A DNA stretch of 64,000 nucleotides, from positions 1 to 64,000 of the forward strand of contig JUEM01000005.1 of assembly GCA_000817085.1 (NCBI GenBank), in the 5' to 3' direction. The stretch is from a marine actinobacterium MedAcidi-G1 (GTDB taxonomy: Bacteria; Actinomycetota; Acidimicrobiia; Acidimicrobiales; MedAcidi-G1). The position numbers and the translations under genes are program-made. Shown here piece after piece: positions 1 through 8,064 of this stretch (its first letter is position 1; every line of letters starts with the position of its first letter). Under the pieces are notes generated by a model. The model saw only the letters and a list, made by a program, of their open reading frames with translations. It made no database searches and was not told the origin of the DNA.

Positions 1-22
1 TGTACTCTACGTTCAACCTAGG

Positions 23-28
23 TAACAT
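23..28 (+). promoter_or_regulatory. Possible -10 box (TAACAT)
   Basis: TAACAT lies 8 bases before the ATG at 37 and no Shine-Dalgarno is visible, which fits a leaderless or very short leader. The distance is at the long end of the pattern seen elsewhere in the window, and sequence upstream is cut by the window edge. Confidence 0.3.
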
Positions 29-36
29 TCGTCATT

Positions 37-372
37 ATGGGTCAGCCGATAAATGTAGTTCTTACACATTCCTCTAAACCAGAGATTTATCGTTTTGAAA
101 TCAATAGATGTTTGACGGGAATGGATCATGAAAGATTCCAAGTTAATGATGAAATAATTGGCGACACGCCGTCAGATGAGTTAGCAAGAAGATTGTTTTC
201 TTTAGAAGGGGTTGTTGGGATTCACGTGAATTCCAACATGATTACCGTGAAATCAGATGGTTCAGAACTTTCGACAGAAAGATTAATTGAGACAATTTCA
301 GATTTGCATCTCTTTTATGGTGACGGGGTAGAAGTAGCAAATGACGACGAGAAAGTCGACTTAGACACCTAA
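37..372 (+). CDS. Nfu/NifU N-terminal-domain protein
   Basis: A 111-residue protein resembling the N-terminal domain of Nfu-type iron-sulfur scaffold proteins. The family signature is a pattern like DELARRLF (residues 47-54) followed by a short strand VNSNMITVKS (64-73), and both are visible. The C-terminal Nfu domain with its CxxC cluster-binding motif is absent, so this is a stand-alone Nfu-N protein and probably cannot hold a cluster by itself; the only cysteine is C25. Stand-alone Nfu-N proteins are common in actinobacteria, and their role is uncertain. It ends three bases before the next gene, so the two are probably co-transcribed. Confidence 0.7.
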   Translation: MGQPINVVLTHSSKPEIYRFEINRCLTGMDHERFQVNDEIIGDTPSDELARRLFSLEGVVGIHVNSNMITVKSDGSELSTERLIETISDLHLFYGDGVEVANDDEKVDLDT

Positions 373-375
373 AGT

Positions 376-1611
376 ATGTTCGGTGAACTAGATCTAGTTG
401 AACCTTCAACGGTGGGTCTAAATCACGGTCGGCTAAAACGGGTAGCTGATTACGCAAAAAGCTATGTGGATAATGATTTAATGGCCGGAACCGATGTTTT
501 GGTATCGCGGCACGGGAAAGTTGCTTTAAGAGAGAGCTTCGGATTTGCTGACAGAGAGGCGCAACGAAGTGTAGGTCCTGACACAATATGGCGGATATTC
601 TCGATGACGAAACCGATTGTTTCTGTTGTTGTAATGCAATTGGTTGAAGAAGGTAAATTACGTTTACAAGACTCTCTTAGTGATTTTGTGCCTGCTTTTG
701 AAAAAACTGAAGTTTTCTCCGGAGGAACAGCTGATAGGCCCGAAACCGTACCTGTCAAAAGGCCAATAAATATTGTAGACCTTTTGACTCACACAGCTGG
801 TCTTTCTTATTGGTTTACCAACCAGCATCCTGTTGATGAAATGTATAGGAAGGCAGAGTTAGACAAAGAGCGTGAAAAGCTCAGTTTGGAGGAACTTACT
901 GACTTCTTAGCGGAGTTTCCCTTAAGGCATCAACCGGGCACCAGATGGTCTTATTCCATGGCGACTGATGTGTTAGGCAGAGTAATAGAAGTAATTGATG
1001 AGCGATCTCTTTATGAAGCCCTAGGAGAAAGGGTATTAAACCCTTTGGGAATGACGGATACATCATTTCAGATATCTGATGAAAAAATTGAACGTTTAGC
1101 TGCTTGCTACATGCCTGAAGAGGAAACGCTTTCTCCAATACTTTTAGAGAAGCCTGAAGAGAGCAGTTATCGTTTGTCAAGATGGCAAAGTGGTGGTGGG
1201 GGTTTACTCTCAACCATGCATGATTACCACCAATTCTGCAGAATGTTGGTTAATGGGGGGGAGCTGGATGGGAATCGAATCCTAGATTCTTCAACATTAA
1301 AAAAAATGATGGAAAACCATTTGCCCGGTAAAGCAGATATGACAGACGCTGGAGATCCACTTTATTACAAGGGTTTTTTTGATGGGGTTGGTTTTGGACT
1401 TGGTTTTGCTGTAGTTCAAGACCCCGTTAAAGGACATATACAAGCCAGAGAAGGAGAGGCGTCTTGGGGAGGAATGGCCAGTACTGTTTTCTGGGTGGAC
1501 CCCGTTGAAGAGATAAGTTGCATTTTTTTGACTCAGTTGGTTCCTTCGGGGACACATATAAAGTTGCGCTGGGATCTTCGTGCTTTGGTGAACCAAGCGA
1601 TTGAGGAATAG
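376..1611 (+). CDS. Beta-lactamase-family serine hydrolase (EstB/class C-like)
   Basis: A 411-residue serine hydrolase of the beta-lactamase/penicillin-binding fold. The SxxK motif is S76-M-T-K79 within WRIFSMTKP, and the second catalytic motif is Y193-S-M in RWSYSMATDVLG, the Y-x-x form seen in EstB-type esterases. A glycine-rich GGGGLLSTMHDY segment and a C-terminal GMASTVFWVDP strand also fit the family. There is no signal peptide, so a cytosolic esterase or amidase is likelier than a secreted beta-lactamase. Substrate cannot be inferred. The gene starts three bases after the Nfu-N gene and is closely followed by the SpoU methyltransferase gene. Confidence 0.88.
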   Translation: MFGELDLVEPSTVGLNHGRLKRVADYAKSYVDNDLMAGTDVLVSRHGKVALRESFGFADREAQRSVGPDTIWRIFSMTKPIVSVVVMQLVEEGKLRLQDSLSDFVPAFEKTEVFSGGTADRPETVPVKRPINIVDLLTHTAGLSYWFTNQHPVDEMYRKAELDKEREKLSLEELTDFLAEFPLRHQPGTRWSYSMATDVLGRVIEVIDERSLYEALGERVLNPLGMTDTSFQISDEKIERLAACYMPEEETLSPILLEKPEESSYRLSRWQSGGGGLLSTMHDYHQFCRMLVNGGELDGNRILDSSTLKKMMENHLPGKADMTDAGDPLYYKGFFDGVGFGLGFAVVQDPVKGHIQAREGEASWGGMASTVFWVDPVEEISCIFLTQLVPSGTHIKLRWDLRALVNQAIEE

Positions 1612-1618
1612 TAAAAAA

Positions 1619-2260
1619 GTGAAAGAAAAAGAATCATCAGATAAGGAAGTGCAAGGTTTCACTATAGGGGTTGGGCCACATCCCGAACCTTGGCCTGAAG
1701 ATAATCGTTTAGACCCTGAACTCTTAGCGCAAGGTGACAAACGCAATGTGATTGATAGTTACCGTTATTGGAGCGTAGAGGCGATAAGTAAGGATTTGGA
1801 TACACGCCGGCACTCTTTCCATGTCGCTGTTGAGAATTGGGATCATGATTTAAATATTGGAACTGTAGTAAGAAACGCTAATGCATTTCTGGCAGCGGGA
1901 GTGCACATTATCGGACGAAGACGTTGGAATAGACGTGGGGCAATGGTTACCGATAGGTACCAGCATGTTACTTATCATCCGAAAATTGAAGACATGCTTA
2001 CTTGGGCTGATTCGGAAGCGATTCCACTTATTGGAGTAGACAATTTGCCAGGGTCGGTTCCCTTGGAGACTGTTTCTTTGCCAAAAGAATGTGTATTAGT
2101 GTTTGGGCAAGAAGGTCCAGGTCTTTCATTAACGACACAAAATGCGTGCTCTATGGTTTGTTCTATATCTCAATATGGTTCAACCAGGTCTATTAATGCA
2201 GGCGTTGCATCAGGTATCGCTATGCACACATGGATACGTCAACATGCGGAAATAAACTAA
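1619..2260 (+). CDS. TrmH/SpoU-family RNA 2'-O-methyltransferase
   Basis: A 213-residue SPOUT methyltransferase that should transfer a methyl group from S-adenosylmethionine to a 2'-hydroxyl in tRNA or rRNA. All three SpoU motifs are visible: motif 1 NIGTVVRNANAF, motif 2 VFGQEGPGLS and motif 3 SINAGVASGIAMHTW near the C-terminus, which together form the trefoil knot. I chose the GTG at 1619 because GAGGAA (1602-1607) sits about 11 bases upstream; an in-frame TTG at 1601 would overlap the end of the preceding gene. The RNA target (tRNA position or 23S rRNA) cannot be decided from the sequence. Confidence 0.88.
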   Translation: MKEKESSDKEVQGFTIGVGPHPEPWPEDNRLDPELLAQGDKRNVIDSYRYWSVEAISKDLDTRRHSFHVAVENWDHDLNIGTVVRNANAFLAAGVHIIGRRRWNRRGAMVTDRYQHVTYHPKIEDMLTWADSEAIPLIGVDNLPGSVPLETVSLPKECVLVFGQEGPGLSLTTQNACSMVCSISQYGSTRSINAGVASGIAMHTWIRQHAEIN

Positions 2261-2281
2261 AACTGAGAACGAGGAAAGCAT

Positions 2282-2533
2282 TTGCTTACCATTATGAACA
2301 CCACAGACATTAGCCAAGAGACTAAAAGTGAAACTCTCTTAGATGAAGGTGATCATGACCGCTTCTCTCATTATGCGAGAAAGGCTGACATAGTCAAATC
2401 AGCTGTCACTGGAAAGCCAATAGTCGCTTTATGCGGAAAGGTTTGGGTGCCAGACAGAAACCCGGATCGTTTCCCTCTTTGCCCCAAGTGTAAAGATCTA
2501 TATGAGCAAAAAAAAGCGAATGAGAACCGTTGA
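2282..2533 (+). CDS. DUF3039 small protein
   Basis: An 83-residue protein matching the actinobacterial DUF3039 family. It has the family core LDEGDHDRFSHYARK, then SAVTGKPIVALCGKVWVP and FPLCPKCKDLY. The CxxC pair plus the earlier cysteine suggest zinc binding. Function is unknown. The TTG at 2282 has GAGGA (2271-2275) at good spacing; an ATG at 2294 would give MNTTDISQ and is the alternative start. The family is a useful sign that the host is an actinobacterium. Confidence 0.85.
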   Translation: MLTIMNTTDISQETKSETLLDEGDHDRFSHYARKADIVKSAVTGKPIVALCGKVWVPDRNPDRFPLCPKCKDLYEQKKANENR

Positions 2534-2583
2534 TTTTAAAATCAAGTTTCTAAATGAAAATCAATCTGTGTTTGAGAGATTGC

Positions 2584-2589
2584 TAAAGT
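2584..2589 (+). promoter_or_regulatory. -10 box TAAAGT for a leaderless SDR gene
   Basis: TAAAGT ends exactly six bases before the ATG at 2596, and no Shine-Dalgarno precedes that ATG. The same hexamer at the same distance occurs before the LLM gene at 33999. No convincing -35 element is seen. Confidence 0.5.
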
Positions 2590-2595
2590 CATAGC

Positions 2596-3441
2596 ATGAG
2601 TATTTTAATTACAGGAAGTAATACTGGATTTGGAAAACTAGCTGCTCTTTCGTTGGCTAGAGAAGGTAAAAAAGTTATCGCTACTATGAGGGATCTTAGT
2701 AAAGGCGATGACATTCGTGAGGTTGCGAATGAAGAAGGACTTTCAATAGAGATTCGTCAACTGGATGTGTGCGACCCAGAGATGGTGCAAAATTGCTTGG
2801 AAGATGCGCAAGAAATAGAAGCGATTGTAAATAATGCTGGATTCGAAATACAAGCGGCAGTCGAACAGCTGGAAGATGAGTTGATGTGGAATCAACTTGA
2901 TACAAATCTCTTGGGTCCGTTGAGACTGATAAGAACGGTGTTACCAGTTTGGACTCAACGAGGTAGCGGGGTGATAGTGAATGTCAGTAGTATCGCTGGC
3001 CGTTCGGCACCTCCTTATAGTGGTTCTTATGCGGCTTCAAAACATGCTCTTGAAGCTTTAAGTGAGTCCTTACATTTTGAAGTTTCACATTTGGGTATTC
3101 GAGTGTGTTTAATAGAACCTGGTAGATTTTCGACAGGCTTTTTTGAGAACATCATCAGACCGGATACATGGGAAGGATCACAACATCAAGAACGTGCCCT
3201 AGCATTTCGTGAAGCTTTACTAAGACTTGACAGTATTAGCGACAGTGTGACCGGTGAAGGTAACGGAGCACCTGATCCACAGGATGTAGCTGATGCAATT
3301 GTTAGAGCGGTAAATGATCCTAAAATGCCCTTTAGAACGCTTGTAGGTCAAGATGCTGAATTAATTGATGCCACTAAAACCTCGATGAGTTTCGAGGATT
3401 TTGAAACAACTATGAGAACCGCACTCGATTGGCATGACTGA
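2596..3441 (+). CDS. SDR-family oxidoreductase
   Basis: A 281-residue short-chain dehydrogenase/reductase of the classical type. The Rossmann motif TGSNTGFG is at residues 6-13, NNAG at 79-82, catalytic serine at about 131-132 and the YxxxK pair at Y145/K149 (SYAASK). It should oxidise or reduce an alcohol/ketone with NAD(P)(H). The C-terminal part resembles retinol-dehydrogenase-like SDRs, but the substrate is not predictable. The stop codon overlaps the start of the lipoprotein gene by one base (TGATG), so these two and the following membrane-protein gene form a translationally coupled set. Confidence 0.9.
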   Translation: MSILITGSNTGFGKLAALSLAREGKKVIATMRDLSKGDDIREVANEEGLSIEIRQLDVCDPEMVQNCLEDAQEIEAIVNNAGFEIQAAVEQLEDELMWNQLDTNLLGPLRLIRTVLPVWTQRGSGVIVNVSSIAGRSAPPYSGSYAASKHALEALSESLHFEVSHLGIRVCLIEPGRFSTGFFENIIRPDTWEGSQHQERALAFREALLRLDSISDSVTGEGNGAPDPQDVADAIVRAVNDPKMPFRTLVGQDAELIDATKTSMSFEDFETTMRTALDWHD

Positions 3442-4247
3442 TGAAGAACAGAATTATTGATTTTTCTCGTCCAGGTATTTTGTTATTTTTTATTTCATCT
3501 GTTTTGCTGACATTGGCTTGCGGAAGTGAAAATAACAGCTCAAACAATACTCTGCTAGAAGAAAAAAATGAGAAGGAAAAACACGATCATGCTGGGCACA
3601 ATCATGATGGACATGACCACTACAGCGATGAAGATGTGATTGATTTGAGTTCTGTTAAAGACCCTCCAAATATCTCACTAGTTGCAATTCCTGATAACAA
3701 AGGTGGGGTAACGCTTGATATCGAACTAGAGAATTTTGAACTGGTTCCTCTGGATGCAAAAGGCGAGAATCAACCGAGAGAAGGCCATTTGCACGTTGAA
3801 CTAGATGGCGTAATGGTGACGATGCTTTCTGAAAGAAACCATTACTTAAGTGATTTATCGAACGGTCATCATGAGATAGTAGTTTCACTTTCATCTGTAG
3901 ATCATCGAAGTTTTTCCTTTAATGGAGAACTAATTGCGGATACGACAACTGTCATGATTTCAGGAGGTAATGAATCGGATTTTCCTGACGCTTCGTTTGA
4001 GGTGAAGATTTTAGGAGGGGAAGTGAAAGGTGGGTTGTCGCGTTTTGAAGTTTCAAAAGGTGATTTAGTCGAGATAACTGTTTATAGCGATAAAAATGAT
4101 GAAGTTCATCTGCATGTGTATGACGACATGGTAAGTGTTGGACCTGATGCCCCGGCAGTAATAAATGTGGAAGCCACCATTCCTGGAATTTTTGAAGCTG
4201 AACTGCACTCAGCTGGGTTCAGAATCTTCGAACTTCAAGTTTCGTGA
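3441..4247 (+). CDS. Predicted lipoprotein with His-rich metal-binding stretch
   Basis: A 268-residue exported protein. The N-terminus has a basic start, a hydrophobic segment (residues 12-26) and a cysteine at 27 (LTLAC), which looks like a lipobox although the -3 residue is threonine. Behind it come an acidic linker and a cluster of six histidines between residues 48 and 60 (HDHAGHNHDGHDH), a pattern typical of zinc, copper or nickel binding. The rest is beta-rich and shows a second His pair (HLHV) twice, near residues 117 and 215, suggesting two related domains. I do not recognise the family. It overlaps the membrane-protein gene (GTGA), hinting at a joint role in metal handling at the cell surface. 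Confidence 0.65.
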   Translation: MKNRIIDFSRPGILLFFISSVLLTLACGSENNSSNNTLLEEKNEKEKHDHAGHNHDGHDHYSDEDVIDLSSVKDPPNISLVAIPDNKGGVTLDIELENFELVPLDAKGENQPREGHLHVELDGVMVTMLSERNHYLSDLSNGHHEIVVSLSSVDHRSFSFNGELIADTTTVMISGGNESDFPDASFEVKILGGEVKGGLSRFEVSKGDLVEITVYSDKNDEVHLHVYDDMVSVGPDAPAVINVEATIPGIFEAELHSAGFRIFELQVS

Positions 4248-5563
4248 CTGAATTTCTCATATTAGCCCACGGGGTAGGTGGCCGCCTTGACTTGCCATTA
4301 TCTCAATGGCAAGTCGCATGGGCCGGAGTAGTGGCATTAGTTTTTTCTTTTGGGGCACTTGGTTACTTCTGGCATAGGCCCTTGTTAAAAAAGCTTGCAA
4401 TAGGGCGCTCGATATTCGAAGTTTTTCCACAATTTAATTTGTTTAAAACAGTCTTTCGCTATGTTTCTTTGTTACTTTTTCTGATCGTTGTTTTGGCGGG
4501 TTTTATCGGTCAAGACAACACTGTTGCCAACCTTGCACCAATAACAGTCTTCGTTGTCTTTTGGATAGGGATGGCATTCGCTTCGGCTCTTTTTGGTCAT
4601 ATTTGGAGAGAGATAAGTCCATGGGAGACACTCGGTAAATTAGTAGATCAAACAAGAAAAGCAAACGGAGAAACAGCTCCAAGATGGTTGACTTCTGGGT
4701 GGGCGGCCTTGGCCCCAATAAGTGTTTTCCATTGGTTCGAGCTGGCATACCATGACGGAGCAAGCCCCAGAGTCCTTGGATGGTGGATATTGATATATAC
4801 CATCGGCCTGATGGCCATGGCATGGAGATGGGGTTGGGGACAAGCACGAAAAGCCGAAGGTTTCGGTGTTTTATTCGGAGCTTTGGCCGAACTCTCTCCA
4901 TTCAGGGTAAAAGAAATAGAAGCACAAAAGACCAAGAAAATGTTCTTACGGTTTCCTTTCGTAGGAGTTTCAAACTATGAGATGACTTCATCTCAGCTTG
5001 CAGTAGTGCTGGCTGCTTTGGGAGGCACTGCTTTTGATGGATTTTCAAGGACTCGGTTTTGGGGCGAGATTATTGTGGGACGCACCAAGTGGGAGCTCAC
5101 ATTAGTCAACACAATTGGGCTCATATGGATAGTTGCCGTAGTCGGAGTCGCTTACCATCTAGCCGGTAAGTTAGGCAGTAAGACAACTGGGGATGCAAAG
5201 TTCTCTGAGAGATTTGGAGCTTCTTTAATCCCAATACTTTTCGGCTATGACCTTGCTCACTATTTTTCACTGTTGCTACTGGAGGGTCAGGCTTTCAAAG
5301 TTCTTATTTCAGATCCTTTTGGTAAAGGGTGGGATATTTTTGGAACAGCTACTGATCCAATCAACTGGACCTTGATTTCTCCTGGAGTAATTGGGTGGGT
5401 CCAAGTTCTTTCTATCGTAGGTGGCCATTTAGTGGGAGTGTTGGTCTCGCACGATAGAGGAATTGAAAAATTTGAACTGAAGAAAGCTATGCAAAGTCAG
5501 TATCCGATGTTGGCAGTGATGGTTCTCTACACGATGTTTGGCTTAGTGCTAATGACTGGATAG
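4244..5563 (+). CDS. Polytopic membrane protein of unknown function
   Basis: A 439-residue integral membrane protein with about ten hydrophobic segments spread along its length. It starts with TEFLILAHGVGGRLDLP, a beginning I associate with actinobacterial proteins loosely annotated as fenitrothion-hydrolase-like, although nothing here supports that activity. Conserved-looking histidines and tryptophans (HIWREISPWETLGK, FHWFELAYHD, YDLAHYFSLLL) sit near predicted helix ends. The GTG start overlaps the stop of the His-rich lipoprotein gene by four bases, so a membrane partner of that lipoprotein, for example in metal transport, is a reasonable guess only. Confidence 0.6.
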   Translation: MTEFLILAHGVGGRLDLPLSQWQVAWAGVVALVFSFGALGYFWHRPLLKKLAIGRSIFEVFPQFNLFKTVFRYVSLLLFLIVVLAGFIGQDNTVANLAPITVFVVFWIGMAFASALFGHIWREISPWETLGKLVDQTRKANGETAPRWLTSGWAALAPISVFHWFELAYHDGASPRVLGWWILIYTIGLMAMAWRWGWGQARKAEGFGVLFGALAELSPFRVKEIEAQKTKKMFLRFPFVGVSNYEMTSSQLAVVLAALGGTAFDGFSRTRFWGEIIVGRTKWELTLVNTIGLIWIVAVVGVAYHLAGKLGSKTTGDAKFSERFGASLIPILFGYDLAHYFSLLLLEGQAFKVLISDPFGKGWDIFGTATDPINWTLISPGVIGWVQVLSIVGGHLVGVLVSHDRGIEKFELKKAMQSQYPMLAVMVLYTMFGLVLMTG

Positions 5564-5619
5564 TTATTTTATATCCATTTAGAGTTTGTTTTATTTGCAC
5601 GCTAGTGTGGTCAATAATC

Positions 5620-5625
5620 AGGAGG
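5620..5625 (+). promoter_or_regulatory. Perfect Shine-Dalgarno (AGGAGG) badly placed for the first ATG
   Basis: AGGAGG lies 22 bases before the ATG at 5648. The only in-frame codons at ideal spacing are GTT (5630) and ATC (5633). Starting at ATC would add five residues (I-E-R-E-E) before the Met. The TTG at 5628 is out of frame. Confidence 0.45.
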
Positions 5626-5647
5626 TTTTGTTATCGAACGCGAAGAG

Positions 5648-6133
5648 ATGGATTGGGACCTTTACGGAAAAGCAGTTAGAGAGCTCGCCCAAACAATCGC
5701 AGACGATAATTATCAGCCGGATATCATTTTGGCAATTGTTCGCGGCGGAATGATTGTGGCAGGTTCACTTGGGTATGCGCTAGCGGTAAAAAATCTTTAT
5801 GTGATGAATGTGGAATATTACACAGGGGTTGATGAACACCTAGACCTCCCAGTAGTACTTCCTCCATATGTGGACTGGGTGGATTTAGGAAAAGCAAAAG
5901 TACTTATAGTTGATGATGTCGCCGATACTGGAAATACTCTCGCTTTAGTGCACGGACACGCTTTAGAAAAAGTCGCTGAGGTGAAATCTGCCGTTCTTTA
6001 TCAAAAACCCCAATCAATTGTGAAATGTGAATATGTTTGGAAACACACTGATCAATGGGTTAATTTTCCATGGTCTACTGAACCGCCAGTTGTTGACATC
6101 GGCCAAGCTGGCTATGGAGTTCTTGACGCTTAA
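5648..6133 (+). CDS. Purine-type phosphoribosyltransferase
   Basis: A 161-residue type I phosphoribosyltransferase that should join a purine-like base to PRPP. The PRPP-binding loop is VLIVDDVADTGNT (residues 85-97), preceded by the hydrophobic core IILAIVRGGMIVAG (27-39), a layout like xanthine/hypoxanthine PRTs. Lying next to a large purine-type catabolic region, a base-salvage role fits, but Ser/Thr-rich loops that set specificity cannot be read confidently. The ATG start is conservative; the perfect upstream Shine-Dalgarno would favour an ATC start five codons earlier. Confidence 0.8.
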   Translation: MDWDLYGKAVRELAQTIADDNYQPDIILAIVRGGMIVAGSLGYALAVKNLYVMNVEYYTGVDEHLDLPVVLPPYVDWVDLGKAKVLIVDDVADTGNTLALVHGHALEKVAEVKSAVLYQKPQSIVKCEYVWKHTDQWVNFPWSTEPPVVDIGQAGYGVLDA

Positions 6134-6137
6134 AAAG

Positions 6138-7607
6138 TTATGCGTGAAATGGTGCCCGGTTAGCAGACCAATTAACCACTTCTTCCAGTTGTGAGCTAAC
6201 AGCCAGAATCAGGTCCTCTCTTCCATAAGCACCCACAAGTTGAATGCCAACAGGTAATCCATTCGAGCTCCCAATGGGCAGAGAGATAGCAGGTTGACCT
6301 GTTGTATTGAATGGAAAGGTGAACACTGAATAAGGGACCGACTCGATTGATGCCCTTATAGGATCTTCTTCCGTTGGTGTAAGGCGGTCAAGAAGAGGGG
6401 GAGGTTGAGCAGTAGTAGGGGTCAAAAGCAAATCAAAACCATCCGCCCACCAATTCGCTAATTCTCTACGAAGAGTCGACATTATTCCCTGAGCTTTAAC
6501 AAAATTTGTAGCCGATTGTTCTTTCCCTCTCTCAGCTAAAAACCATGTTCCAGGTTCTACATCATCTTCCACTAATTCACGCCCTAAACGTTCAGCCAGG
6601 TAAGTAAAATTTGCCGCAATATTTACAGACCAATTAATTCCAAAAGCCCAGCCCAGTTCATTGACTCTTTCTGGATCGTTTAAAGCTTGAGGAGATGTTT
6701 CTTCAACATGGTGCCCTAAATCTGACAGTAAAGATGCGGCACTGTACACAGCCTCGATGCAATCAGGATTTACTTCTACACGCGGGTCAGAAATTTTTAA
6801 CCCAATCTTTAGTGGTTTTAAAGTTCGAAAATTTTCATTGGAATATGGACGTCCAAATTCAGGAGCGAAAACCCCATCACCGGGAAAATTTATTCCAGTT
6901 GCATCAAGAATTGCTGAGGTGTCTCGAACCGTATGCGAAACCACGTGTTGAATAGAAACTCCCCATTCTTCTTTTTCTGGTCCCATCGGAACCCTTCCTC
7001 TTGATGGTTTCAATCCAACTAAACCGCACATTGCAGCTGGAATGCGTATAGATCCTCCTCCATCACTTGCGTTGGCGGCAGGTAAAAAGCCTGCTGCCAC
7101 GGCGGCCGCAGCGCCACCAGATGAACCACCGGGACCATAATCAAAATTCCACGGATTTTTAGTTGGACCATGAGCCAAGGGTTCTGTAGTTGCAACCGCT
7201 CCCATCTCGGGGGTGTTAGTCCTGCCGACAATTATGAAACCAGCTTCTTTATATCTAGTGACAAGATCGCTGTCGGTTCTAGCTATGTATTTCGCATCAC
7301 GCATTCCTTTAACTCCTGCATGATGGGGTTCTCCGTTTTCCTCTGCCCAAAGATCTTTGATTAACATGGGAACACCTTTGAAAGGCCCATCAGGAAGCTC
7401 AGATGAAGACGCCAGTTCCAAAGCCCTTTCAAATTGGCGGTGTATTACAGAGTTCAGATTTTGATCTAACCGCTCAATTCTTTCAATTGTCAATGAAACG
7501 ACTTCGACTGGAGAAAGTTCTTTATCTCTAATCATTTTTGCTAAAGCAACTGCGTCTAAGCGCGATAGGTCATCAGAGGTATCTGTTTTAGATGGGGATT
7601 CGGTCAT
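6138..7607 (-). CDS. Amidase-signature family amidase
   Basis: A 489-residue amidase of the GatA/fatty-acid-amide-hydrolase fold. The Ser-cisSer-Lys triad can be traced as K84 (PMLIKDLW), S162 in the signature [16 protein letters not shown] and nucleophile S186 in DGGGSIRIP. It hydrolyses an amide to a carboxylate plus ammonia. It is too unlike GatA context to be the tRNA amidotransferase subunit: no gatB or gatC is nearby. It lies just downstream of the regulator gene and on the same strand, so it may belong to the same nitrogen-compound catabolic region, possibly under its own leaderless promoter. Confidence 0.9.
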   Translation of the reverse strand: MTESPSKTDTSDDLSRLDAVALAKMIRDKELSPVEVVSLTIERIERLDQNLNSVIHRQFERALELASSSELPDGPFKGVPMLIKDLWAEENGEPHHAGVKGMRDAKYIARTDSDLVTRYKEAGFIIVGRTNTPEMGAVATTEPLAHGPTKNPWNFDYGPGGSSGGAAAAVAAGFLPAANASDGGGSIRIPAAMCGLVGLKPSRGRVPMGPEKEEWGVSIQHVVSHTVRDTSAILDATGINFPGDGVFAPEFGRPYSNENFRTLKPLKIGLKISDPRVEVNPDCIEAVYSAASLLSDLGHHVEETSPQALNDPERVNELGWAFGINWSVNIAANFTYLAERLGRELVEDDVEPGTWFLAERGKEQSATNFVKAQGIMSTLRRELANWWADGFDLLLTPTTAQPPPLLDRLTPTEEDPIRASIESVPYSVFTFPFNTTGQPAISLPIGSSNGLPVGIQLVGAYGREDLILAVSSQLEEVVNWSANRAPFHA

Positions 7608-7614
7608 AGAAGAA

Positions 7615-7620
7615 AAGCTA
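7615..7620 (-). promoter_or_regulatory. -10 box TAGCTT for a leaderless amidase gene
   Basis: Read on the minus strand, TAGCTT is followed by seven bases and then the ATG at 7607. No Shine-Dalgarno is visible. It falls in the 28-base gap between the regulator and amidase genes. Confidence 0.4.
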
Positions 7621-7635
7621 GTACCTAAAAGTTAA

Positions 7636-8055
7636 TTAGTCATTTTCGGACCGCTCGAGATAGTTGTAAACCGTAAAACGACTAACTTCTAGAGCTTCCG
7701 CAACACTTTCTACAGATTTTCTCAAATTGAATGCGCCCCATTCATTAAGTAGGGCAACTGCCTGCTGCTTTTGAATTCTGTCCATATCTTTAACTTTTAA
7801 ATTCATTTCAATCTCGACGGCAGAAAGAAGACGAGTTAAAGCACCATTTAAATTATGTCTACGCACACCACCTATAACTTCACCTTCCCATATGAGAGGT
7901 AAGTCTGATTCTGATATTTCATCTTTATCTAGAATTTCGATTCCAAGAATGTCCGCTAATGGTAAGAGAGCTTTCTGTAAAGGGTGTTTTAATGTGTCCA
8001 CAAGATTAAAGATACAGCTATCAAACGCGTTGACAAAATGTTGAAGTTCCGGCAC
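7636..8055 (-). CDS. YheO/DauR-like HTH transcriptional regulator
   Basis: A 139-residue regulator. The C-terminal 50 residues carry a helix-turn-helix of the DauR/YheO type: QKQQAVALLNEWGAF, then VESVAEALEVSRFTVYNYL. The N-terminal part is a shortened PAS-like sensor domain, well below the roughly 220 residues usual for YheO. The GTG at 8055 is the only start before an in-frame stop 33 bases upstream. It is divergent from the molybdenum hydroxylase operon with nine bases between start codons, so the regulator very likely controls that operon and itself. The ligand is presumably a purine or related N-compound, by position only. Confidence 0.75.
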   Translation of the reverse strand: MPELQHFVNAFDSCIFNLVDTLKHPLQKALLPLADILGIEILDKDEISESDLPLIWEGEVIGGVRRHNLNGALTRLLSAVEIEMNLKVKDMDRIQKQQAVALLNEWGAFNLRKSVESVAEALEVSRFTVYNYLERSEND

Positions 8056-8058
8056 CCT
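8030..8058 (+). promoter_or_regulatory. Candidate promoter of the molybdenum hydroxylase operon, inside the regulator gene
   Basis: TTGACA (8030-8035), a perfect -35 box, is followed after 17 bases by CACCCT (8053-8058), which keeps the A and final T of a -10 box, and six bases later by the ATG at 8065. The ATG has no Shine-Dalgarno, so transcription probably starts at or next to it. The element lies within the first codons of the divergent regulator gene. Confidence 0.45.
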
Positions 8059-8064
8059 TAATAG

